44,727 nt of DNA, from positions 1 to 44,727 of the forward strand of contig LSSK01000797.1 of assembly GCA_001969505.1 (NCBI GenBank), written 5' to 3'. This document shows positions 30,784 through 42,700 of the stretch, in pieces. Numbering within the stretch: the stretch's first letter is position 1; every line of letters begins with the position of its first letter. Origin of the DNA: Zancudomyces culisetae (Eukaryota; Kickxellomycota; Harpellomycetes; Harpellales; Legeriomycetaceae). Made by a program: the position numbers and the translations under genes. The notes below the pieces were generated by a model. The model worked only from the letters and a program-made list of their open reading frames with translations. It made no database searches and had not been told where the DNA came from.

Positions 30784-33745
30784 AAAATAAAAACAATTGT
30801 ACTTTCTCTCTGAATATTTTTTTTGGGGGGAGGGTGTGTTCATACCTTTCATTTTTATTAACTATCATATTATTTTTGCCCTGGTGTTCTTGGTTTGTTT
30901 ACAAGTACTTTTTTTAAAAAAGAAAGGCTAAATAGCCGGTTAATAATAAAAATGTATATCGCATGTCATATAAATCCTTATTCGTTTGTAGGGATGGAAA
31001 GGATCCACCAACATTGCCTTTTTTTGTGGATAGGGACGATTGTAGACAAATGTGTTTAGTTTTAGCGTATGATGAGGCTGTCTTTATGTAAATTATCTGT
31101 TAATACAACGCCGATAAGGGATGGTGATGTTGACTATTCGGTACATCAAGTGTTTGCGCACGTCCTTTCTTCAGCTGTGCTTCAAGTTCTTGCTAGAGCA
31201 ATTAGCACAATCCCCGGTGTCTCCTATACGCCGTACTTTTTGATGAACTTGTGTGTGTAATCGACAATTTTGTTTGTCAAGCATTGTAGGGATATATGCA
31301 CAAACCGTTACATTTACTTTTTTTTTTTCAATGTATTTAAAATTCATGAATCAAACAAAAAAAAAAAACAGGATCAATAATTGTAGAAATCTGTTTGCGC
31401 CAAGTTCTTTTATGTTAGCACACGAGTAAATGTAGTGTGGCATTCCTTAATTGCTTTCTAAAAGTCCATTGAGGTAACGAAAGAATACATACATAGTGGT
31501 CATTGAAAAAAATAAAACTGATTGCTCTTTCTGAGTACAATCAGCATAAAAAGTTGTGGGACTGGTGATAGATGTTAAACATAAAGGCCAGCAAACTATA
31601 CTTTTGAGATGTAGTTTATATTGCTATTTATTTTGATTTGAATAATTTATTCAGATTAATTCACATGCACCGACGACTCTCAAGTTTTAAGGAGTTAATT
31701 ACGAGAAGAGGGGAGAGAATAGATTTTATAAAGAATTTATTTCTCTTTGTACATAGAAAGCGAATACATTTCTGTCCTTTTGGAATCAACAAAAATTGCT
31801 GCCAAATTTTTATCAGTTTATGCCCCTCCCCACAATAACCATCCAGATTGATATTCAAAGAACAGAAAAGATATACTGGCAAAACTTTGCTGGTTAGTGG
31901 CAAAATTTGACTACATTTAGTTTTAATACGACCAGCAGAGAGTGATGGATGGATTGCTTACAGTACCACAGCAATTACTCTTCCTTGATTTCCCCCCCCC
32001 CCCCAAGATTTAGTGTTGCAGTTATTACAATTTGCATTATTTTGATCTACTATTGTAAGCTATACAAGCAGGTATTCTAGAATCTTCCTAATTTGAAAAC
32101 GAAAAAATAATCCTATTCCCCTTCTATTCAATGCCGTAATGAACCTCCCCCTTTGTCCTAGCCAGCTTAGCAGAAACGAAATTGGTTATGGCAATAAAAT
32201 GGTTAAAAGCAGGGTTCAGTGTTACAAAAACACAAATAATTTAAGTGGGGGGGGGTGTGGCGCCTTTTGTGTGCGTCTTGGCTGGTATTTTGTATAGGTA
32301 AGTAGTTTACCCAATTATACGGTCGTTTTCATTAACCTGGTGCTGCTATCCAATGGCGTTGATAAACAAATATGTTGATTCGAATAAATTGCAAACAAAT
32401 TACAACAAAACAAATACCATCTACTGGGCAAACTTGCCAAGTAAAAAAAAAAGCAAAGAGAAGGTTCCTGGCTTATTCAGCCAGCTGGGCCGATATTGAG
32501 TTGGCAATCGTTTTATAATGTGAAAGACTAGTTTAAGGTAAATAAGGTAACACGTAATTTAATAGGTGGTTAATATCAGGAAAAGAAAATTAGCGAGAAA
32601 GTTTACACCTTGCTCTTTGCAAAAGGCTCAATTGAAAATCAAAAAGCGTTTGCATAAATTGCAGATATATTTTTGCAAAAATAAAGGTCAAATGGGTGTT
32701 GTGCACTTAAATTTTGGAACAGAATGCTTAAATTTGATTAGGTGAACAGTTGTAATTATGAAAAAAATTCATCAGTATATCATTAATGCAAAAGGATAGC
32801 TGAAAAAATAATAACACCAAAAAGAGAACATAAAGGTTTTGTTTATCAGAAACAAATATTTAACTTATATCCCTTATAGAACCGATCACAATAGACCTAT
32901 TTTGTTGTAACTTTACACGGATTCTTATTTCAACAAAGAATTGATGTTTTCAACTAAACGACTTTTCATTAAATATCTATAATAAAGGAGTATACAGGTT
33001 TGGAAAGAAAAGAAAGAACGAAACAAGAAAAAGAAGGGTATTATAATAGCTGAAAGAACAACGACTCTAATGAGTGGGGGAGTATTTTAGAGTAAATTTA
33101 AAGTAATAAAAAAAAGAGGGAATAACTGTATTTTTAAATTGCAATTTGTAAATGAAATTTGGGCTAGTCACGGTCATAATCGCATGATATTGTAAATTCC
33201 AAGGCGCAAAAAAACACAAGAAAAGGTAACTTGAAAATTTAAACGTATATAACTTGGTGTATTAAAAAAAAAGGCTGGTGGTTGATACTAGATTAAATAG
33301 CAGGGATTGATATTACCACTGGTATTAGGATGTATAGTTGGGTTATTGGTAGAGTTGATAGTGGAAAATACCCTTTTTTGTATTCTTTGATTAATTGTGA
33401 AATACTTCAAGTAGAAAAGACAGATAAAAGTAATTCCTAAATAATTGAAATAATAGGACTCAGCTTTGAGGGTATAATATGAACGTGTGTTGTATAACCA
33501 TACAGTAGACAAATAATAGTAAGTATATGTAAAAAGTATATTTAACAGCGATAACTGCAATGATATACAATGAAACCACACCCACCACAATTTTATAGTT
33601 CTAAAAAAATAACAGGGATTGCATTATTTAATACCAGAGATAAACAAGAATTGTATTGAATAATAGAATATCTCTGGTAAAGCTAATTTGGGGAAAACCA
33701 CACAATATTTCACTTGACAGGTTCGATTGAATTCATATTTTCACA
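30784..33745. other. Long AT-rich gap before the adenylate cyclase gene
   Basis: About 3 kb with no gene I can support. It includes a run of 13 C (31992-32004) and a run of nine G (32247-32255), odd in DNA this AT-rich. A 63-codon frame at 31069-31260 is richer in G+C than its surroundings but has no recognisable motif. A 100-residue hydrophobic frame on the minus strand (33288-33590) has no ATG. The right part should hold the promoter of the cyclase gene; large promoters are common for yeast signalling genes. Confidence 0.5.
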
Positions 33746-36700
33746 ATGAGTTTTATTAAAAATCTAATAAAAAATAAAAAGAGCGAAGGTGGCCATTTAG
33801 AACGTAAGTATACTAGTTGAAATAGACAACTTGTAATTTTTTATTACTTATAAATGGATATAAGTTAATGGTATTGGTGATTGATACTCGTGTTTTGCAT
33901 CAAATGAAATACAAATGACAATAATGACTTTGGAAAATATATAGATCTTGAGCAGGAGCAAGATCTAAAAAGAAACATTTTTGGAAGGTTGGTGAGACCT
34001 ACAAAGCATAAAAAAGGAGATAAAACCAAGAATGCAGATGTGGGAGGAATAAAGTATAGTCATAGTACAACAGCTCTTTTGAGGTTAGCAGAGAGGGCAG
34101 AGGATAGTGATACAGATAAAGGTGCTCCAAGTGATATTAGGGGGGACAAAACCAACATTGTATCCAGTGCAAGTGTGAGGGTGGGTTCTAGTGGGAATGT
34201 TTTAGAGTTTAATAATCTACGAGTAGATCTGGATGTATCAAAAATACACGAAATTGTAGATTTTGATAAACTAGCAGAAAATGAGGGGAAAAAAAGAAGT
34301 TTTAGCGAAAAAAAATATTCAAAAAATGGAACGCTGGTAGATGAAGATGTTGATGATTCACAACGGGTCACTTCGATTACAAGAAAGATGACTAGTAAAA
34401 GGAGACGAAGGAGGGCGCAAAGGTATGCAAGATATCAAAACAGAGGAAGAGGTCTAAGTGACACTGAGATAGTAGCCAGGCTTGAGAGTGAACACGAAAA
34501 AGAGTTTGAGGACAGAGATGAGTATACGGGTGGAGGAGGAAAAAGGTATAGAATGTTCAGATCAGAAAGTAAGGATAGTAAAAGTCAAAGCATGGAGCGA
34601 ATTTTTCGGCATGGTACTCTGTATCAGCCTGGAGGAGAGTCAGATTTTTCAGTACCTTGTGAGCGGAAAGGGAATGAAAATACACAACTAAAGGGGCTAC
34701 AGGGATATACCATAAGAGAGAAAAAGTCATTCATTTTTGACGATGGAGTGAGGGCAAGTCAGCTACATTCAGAACAGAACAAAAAAAATGAACTGTCACA
34801 CCACACCACAAAGAGGGAGAGTAATGTGGCGAAGAAAGATCAAGATCAGGCTATTTCTGAAAACCCTGAAGATAGCTCTCTAGAAGACGAACCCAAAATA
34901 TGGGAGGCACCCGAATCATGGGCACTTGTTTCTTTAGGCGCTGATAAGTCTAACATTGAGGAGCTCAGCGGGGATATTAGTCATCGAGACAGACTGCACT
35001 CGAAAAAGGGATCAAGCTTTCTTACAGATGATGGGAGAAATTATTTTTTAAGAGTTTATAATCCTTCAGACACTTTTGGTACATTTAGCTGCAAGCTGAC
35101 TACAACAACATCAGAACTGAAGGCGATGGCTGGAAGAAAGTTTTTTATATCTGATATTTCACTGCACAGTTTAATGTTGCGTCGAGGAAACGGACTGGAA
35201 AGAATATTGGAGGAGGACGAGTGTCCTGCGCTGATAATGAAGCAACTATTATTGGAGTTAGGCTATTCTGATAGAGATAATCTACCGATTATGTTCAAAG
35301 ATGATAATTCGTATTTGATTAAGCTTAAAATAGTAAAGTCTGGAATACTAAAAGTTGATCTGGGGCCGGAAGAGGCTGGGAGAGAAGATGAGATAAATCT
35401 ATCGGCAAAAAAATTGCAAACAATTCCAGTACAATTGTTTACACAGGCGTCAATGTTATCTAAAATAAACATCTCATTGAACCCTGGGTTGATACTACCA
35501 AGAGATTTTTTGTCAAAATGTACAAACTTGAAGGCAGTAAATGCTTCGTTTTGTAATTGTAAGAAGTTTCCAGAGTCGTTAAAGTATGCAAAACAGCTGG
35601 AGCAGCTTTGTTTAAGTGATAACGAAATAGAAGATCTGATCGGAGTAGGGCTTGGAGGGTTTAAACTTTTATCAGTGTTAAACTTGAAAAACAACAGAAT
35701 ATTTGATGTTCCAGATTCATTTATGCGACTAAAAAACTTGACAGTATTGGATCTGAGTAACAATGATTTTTCAGAGTTCCCTGAAGTTTTGGGAAAGTTG
35801 GTAAACTTGACAGAGTTAGATTTGTCTTATAATCAAATCACAAGTATGTCACCGACAATTAGGAGATTGGTGAATCTTCAATATTTGAGTGTGAGTGCTA
35901 ATGACATACAGGGAGAATTACCAGCAGTAATGAATCGGTTGGTAAAACTGAGAGAATTTTACTGCGACTTTAATAAAATCACAGATATAAGCGCTGTGAG
36001 CGAGTTGAAGGGGTTAGAGGTTCTATCGTGTTCAAGAAATAAGCTAACAAGGCTGAAGTTGTCGTTGCCAAGTGCTAAATACTTAAATTTTGCATACAAT
36101 TCAATATCCAAAATACAAATACTTAACCCTGAAAGTGATTACAATGCGCTCGAAAATGGCGGATTTGGAGAAATATGTACTACCAACCAATTACAGAGAC
36201 TTAATTTAAAATATAACAGGCTGACAGAGCTCAGAAGTGAGATGCTGGAGTGTTTGCCTATGCTGGAATATTTAGAACTGGAGTTTAACCATTTTGTAGC
36301 ATTACCAAGATCGATTGGACAGTTAAGACGATTGGAGGTTTTAAAAATATCCAACAACTATTTAACCACGCTTCCAAAGGAGATATCCGAGCTTTATAAT
36401 CTAATATATTTGGATGCACACAAAAACGACATTAAGAATATTCCTGTAGAGATTTGGATTTTGGGTAGTTTATCTGAGCTCAATTTGTCATCAAATAGGA
36501 TTCATGAGTTTCCACATCCTACTACATTAAATGACAGAAACAAGTCAAAGTACGAACAGAGTTCGGTAAGGGCAGCGATAGTTTCTAATGTGTTTGACGA
36601 GAGCATGTTACAATCTGGTAATAGGTTTAGGTTTGAGAGTAGACATTTAAGTACGGATGGGTTATTACAATCAGATAAATCACTAGGGTATAATTCATAC

Positions 36701-39700
36701 GCCGAGGGTAGCAGCGGAGCTGGTCTAGGTATGGGGGGAGAGGAAGGAGGTTCAGGGTATTTTGACCAATCTAAGAAAGTAAGCCTTGATAATCCACCCC
36801 CTCTATCAAGTAGCTTGAAAATATTGTATTTGGCCAACAATCACTTTAGCGAGGATGTATTTTCAGCGTGTAGTTATTTTAAAGAGCTAAAAGTGCTTAA
36901 TTTGTCGTATAATGATTTGTACGAAATTCCAATAATGTCAAAGTATGTGGGTTTAGAATATGAACAAAACACGGCACGTAACAGTAGAGTAGTCATGAGG
37001 AGAAGTGGTGGTGGGAGTACTGACAGGAACGAAATGTCTGATTTATACCGATCCAATAACACCAGGAAGAAAAGCGAAAAGAATATAGACACATTGATGG
37101 AAAAGCTGGAAGAATTGTATTTATCAGGTACTCAAATCTCCACGATTCCAGAAGAAACATTTACGGATAGCTGGAGAAGACTAAAAGTTTTGTATATTAA
37201 CGGAAATAAGTTTCAATCATTACCATCGTGGTTTGTTAAATTGACGAGGTTGGAGGTGTTGGATGCAAGTAGTAATGTTTTGAAATACAACATTGGAAAC
37301 TGGCACTATGATTGGAATTGGAATTGGAATTTGAACCTGCAGGTGCTGAATTTCTCCTATAATACAAGATTTGAGATAGCCAAAGCAAAGAGTTTTGCAG
37401 TGAAAACGCAAAATTTTGTTGGAGACGGGTTTGATGGATATGATGCTATGTTACTCTCGTCAAACGGGCCATCGACGACATCAATCCTAAAGTCTCGTAG
37501 CAGAACTTCAAGCAGTGGAAGTAGTTATTTGACAATGATGCAATACGGAGTCAACGTCAACAACCCAAACCCAAACTTTACAGCTTACAATTACATAGGA
37601 TATAGCAGTGGACATCCAGGACGCGAACTGGAGGAGCTGATGAAAAACGAAATTGTTTTGGGACCATATGTGACATCACCAAACGCAACAGATTCAATGC
37701 AAGATTTATCAAACTTTTTTAGACTTACCAAGCTCAAGACATTGGGACTATTAGAACTGACGGTGATGGTCCAATTGCCTGAAGATACTCCACTAAGAAG
37801 AGTTAGAATGACAGACAAGTTTAAAAGAGTTAATTATGGAATTGCAGATACTTTTACCATAAAGCCAAAATTAAACAAAAGACAGTCGTTAGGATATGGA
37901 AATTTGATTGAACAACCGTCTGGAAGCTATCTTTTGGGTGATAGTGTTGGTGGCGAGGTTGGAAATGAAGGCGAGCAAGCCATTGGGAGAAATGAGTCAA
38001 AACAAGATTTGACATATCTGGGCAAACAACAGAAGGATGAAAGCAGCGAAGGTGAAGTGGTAACAGTATTTCGTGATATGGTGTATGGAAAAGTTCGTAA
38101 TTCGGATGAGGAAATGTTGTTTGGAATAGTCGGATCGCTTAATTGTACAAATGAATCGGTTGGAGGAGCAATCACAAAATATATTAGCGAAGCATTTCTG
38201 GTATTTTTTAAATATGAGTTGGATAAAATCGACGCCAATATAGATTCAAAAAGAAATAGTGCGATGAGTGGTGTTTGTAGTACTTCGTTCTCGTTAGTAT
38301 CTGAGAAATCTGATGTAGGAAATGTTTCCAGTGCTAATGAGCATTACGAGCATCCTAACACTACTGGAATAGTTAGTACTACTACTGCTACCAACCCTAA
38401 CACCACTGCGGCGACTACTACTACTACTACACGTACTACCGCCACTACCGAATCTACTACTGTAGATAAAAAAGGCAGTAAAACACAATCGGGTTCTAAA
38501 AAACCGCGATCTTTGGTGGGAACCTTTTCAATCTTTGGTAGAAAAGAGCACAAACCCAGTGGAAATAGTAGCAGTAGTAGTAGTGCCAATGCTCACTTTG
38601 TCAATACTACTAACACAGTTGATGTTGATACTAATAATACTCCTGGAAAGAAAAGTAGTGCAGTGACAACGCAATCTAGCCACAAAATCGTTCGCAGAAG
38701 CAATCTTGCCTCCCAAGCTGTCTTTGGGGGTATTAGATTTGCTAGAGAGAGCTTTTCTGTGTTTGGTGGAAAAAGAAGATCGTCAGATACTAATAAATCA
38801 GTTGATTCTATAGAAAAAGAAGATGGTAATATAAATGCAGGCGGTGACGGTCGTGGTCGTGGTCGTGGTAGTGTTAGTGTTAGTGTTGGTGGTAGTGGTA
38901 GTGGTGGTAATTCCGCTAAAAGAAGGATATCAATATTTGGAATCAAGTCTATCAATAAACATGAAGCTCCTCCACCTGTTCGTCCAGAAATTACTGAGAG
39001 CAATTATGGTGGTGCCAATGCCCATGCAAACCATATTATTGAAACAAGCGATTTCATCAAAAGACCAGTTTTGGACAAGCATTTGGAAGTCCAGGAGGTC
39101 TCTAATGCACTTAGGAGGACGTTTTTAGAGTTAAATAAGAATTTGGGATCGCAAATATATAACTGGCGGTTTTCTAAACTCAGCGGCAACGATTCTGGGA
39201 TTTCAAATGAAGATCAAAATGGCATTACAGATAGGAAAGGATCGATAGCGGGTGATAATCCATTTGATGCTTCAGGGGGTGATACTTCAGATTCCAGACT
39301 TCCAGGGTCGGATATCCCCAACATTGATGAAGATGTCTTTTCCAGACGATTTAGTGGTGTGAGCTCAATCTATACTGCAGACCTTTTGCAACACCCAGTA
39401 ATGCCATCAAAACTAACTGTAGGAAATAAGGAGTATAATTATGAGACTGACTTTGAGGAGGCGGCAATTATTCGCAAGCTGAAAGAATTGAGTTTTGAAA
39501 ATAATTTATTCTCTGTTGACGAAAATACAAAATCTGAAGATGAACAGCAACCACACCAAAAGCAGCAGTATTTTAATCCCTTTCTGGCAGGAGCTACAGC
39601 AGTGGTTGCATTTATTCAACGACAGACATTGTATATTGCCAGCAATGGTGACTATACGTGTGTGCTGAGCAGAAAGGGGCAGCCAATAGTTATGGCATTC

Positions 39701-42700
39701 CGTCACAATTTACACCAGACTGCTGAAATCAACCGCATCAAAAACGCAGGTGGATACATAATGCCTAGAGATATAGCGAATGTAGGAGTGGCGGCTGGAG
39801 CAGCAAAGGTAGTAGAAGGAGGTTGGTTTCGTCACAAACAGCAACCACCAGTGACTCGAGCATTTGGAAGCTTAGGACTGCAGCCATTCATAAGCCCTTC
39901 ACCGACAATTCGATCTACTGTTCTTTCTACCGACGATGAATTTATAATTTTGGCAGACAAGAGTTTGTGGGACGTTATAAGTCCTGCAAATGCGATAGAA
40001 ATAGCAAGTCGATACAGTCGCACCAGAAACCCCGAGCTGGCAGCAGCACGGCTAAGAGATTTGGCAATGTCATATGGGTTAAAGAACAACCTCATGGTAA
40101 TGGTTATACAATTTAATCCTTTGTTTACTACCGAAGGCAAGTATTCGGGTGGCGATTTATCTAAATCTGTCCGAACTTCCATACTAAATCGTTCGAAAAA
40201 GTTGACTACGGATGGTGGTGCGGCAACTGTATCCGGTGTTGGAGTCGATGACTCTCGAAACTTTTTGTCTGTTGACGAAAATGGCGAATTGCCATACTCA
40301 CCGACTCCATCTAATCCCCTATCGCCACAGCCGGTTATTTTGGAGGAAGAAAATATTGATCTTTTCGGATATCGTGAATTTGGTTGTTACTGTGATTGTT
40401 TTCCTGGAATTCTTGAAACTATAGCCGAAGAAAGATTGATTCCTCCTGACAACAAGATGCAGGTTTTGCAGCAATTAAAAAAACAGCAGCAACAATATCA
40501 GCAGAAAAAGAATCAAAATAACGCCCAAGATCTACATTCTCGCTCTCATACTCATACTCGTACCCACAACCATACCCATACGCACCCTCACGACCAACAA
40601 ACTGAGCAGTATCCGTTCTATGATACTGACTATTCACAATACCAGGGCCGAGGTAGACACCCGCTAGGATCTACTAGTAGCGCAATGGGATTAGACGATA
40701 TCAATTCTGGAATCAATTCTTCCGCCACAAGTCTTAGTGTGCTGACTGGTGCAGCACTCTCGCTTGCTCGTGAGATCGAACCACCTATAGGCGAAGTTGC
40801 ACTAGTGTTTACTGATGTAAAAAACTCGACTGCCCAGTGGGAAGCTCGTCCTGCTGCCATGCGCGAGACAATAAAAACTCACAATGCAATTATGCGACAA
40901 TTATTAAGAGTTGTTGGAGGTTATGAAGTTAAGACGGAAGGCGATGCATTTATGGTCAGTTTTTCTACAGTTGCCAAAGCTCTTAATTGGTGTTTATTGG
41001 TTCAACTGGCATTAATTTCAGCTGAATGGCCATCTGAAGTCTTAGAGTCAGAGGATGGTAAGCCCATCTTTTTTCCGAAGGGTCAATTACCCTCAAATGT
41101 TACTTTGACTGATTTTATTCAATTCAATGATCGTATAATGGGAAATACGCCCACTGCTAACCAAATACCTGACAAGTACGATAACCAACAACAACAACAA
41201 CAACAACAACACCTGCAGCGACAGCAATCTTTGGACGACTTAGAAACACCAATCGCTGATAGATCAAAAGCTGAAAAAAAAGAAGATCGTTTTGCTGGTT
41301 TCGATAAAACTACTATATATAGAGGTCCTCGAATCCGAATGGGTGTTCACTTTGGCACTCCTGTGTGTGAAGAAGATCCAATTACTCATCGTATGGATTA
41401 TTTTGGGCCAATGGTTAACCGTTCGGCAAGAGTAAGCGGGGCTGCTGATGGTGGTCAGATCTTTGTTAGTCAGGATGTATTTAATGAGGTCGGTGCTATT
41501 TTACAGATTTTTGAGTCAGCACGACGTGAAAAAAACAACGATATGTCTAAATATATTCGAGATGCCCAGCTTGCGAGAGATGTACAACTATTATGGGATT
41601 TGGGGCTTTGTTCGACTGTTGTTGGAGAACGCAGACTGAAGGGTTTGGAAGAACCTGACTTTTTATACTGTGTTTATCCATTATCACTTGGTGGTAGACT
41701 TGTTTACGAACGACTATTGAAAGAAAAAGAACTTCAAAATAACGCCAAAAAGAAATCATCCAGACCTGCTGCAAATAAATCTCGAAAACCCATTTCTCCC
41801 ACGGTTGAATCACCGAATGCTCTAAAACCCAAGTCTAAAAGCAGATATAGAAACAAACCAAAATTACAAACCTCTCAGACTCCAGCCATTAACACACTTA
41901 CTCAAATGCATCCACGCGGGTATGAAAATGCTTTACAACCACTACTACCTGTAAATACCAACATCGACTCTATTGGCCTACAACCATCTGCTTCTATCAG
42001 TCCCTCAAACATAAACGTAAATACAAATATTAGTAGTATATTCACATCCGCCTCGTTAAATAACTTAGAACATGCGAACCGTGAGTACAAATCATTTAGC
42101 CCGGTAAATGATGGATCAAAATCATCAGCCTTTGACTCCCCAGATAGGTACAATAGTGAATCTAGTGTTGCTCCCAGACCTGTCAAATTGAAAAGATCAA
42201 AGACCACCATCTCTGGGGGTAGTGGTAACAATAACAATCGTAGTGGTAGTGGTGGTGGTGGTGGACATTATAGCAGACATCTTCACCATCCTTACAACCA
42301 GAGAAAGCTTGCTGGAAACATTCTTTCGTCTCCCAACTTTTACCGTGTTAAAAGACTTTCTTCAAGGTATTCAATCAGTACTCCGGATTTAAAAAATGAT
42401 GAAAGCCAAGCTGCAAATTTACGAGATTCAAAAGAAAAGCCCAGAAAAGTATCCACACTCCAAAAGAGAATATCAGACGCTCATGCTGGTTTAAGCGATA
42501 GTGAAGCCTATAATGCTAACCTCTATTCCCCGAATCCATCTGAGCTTGATATTTTTTCAACTAATCGCAGGCATTCTAAAAGAGGTGGTGAGAATTTTTG
42601 TAACTATTCATTGACTGCCTCTGATCCACCTGAGTTTTCGCTGCCAACTCGATCAACTACAATCGAGGCTCAAACCGAAACCGAAACTGAGACCGAAACT

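Noticed and set aside
33288-33602. A 100-residue hydrophobic frame on the minus strand beside the cyclase start, preceded by a good acceptor-like TTTTTTTAG
   Set aside because: It has no ATG. No upstream exon with ATG and matching phase was found between it and the cyclase start, and the hydrophobicity comes from AT-rich codons.
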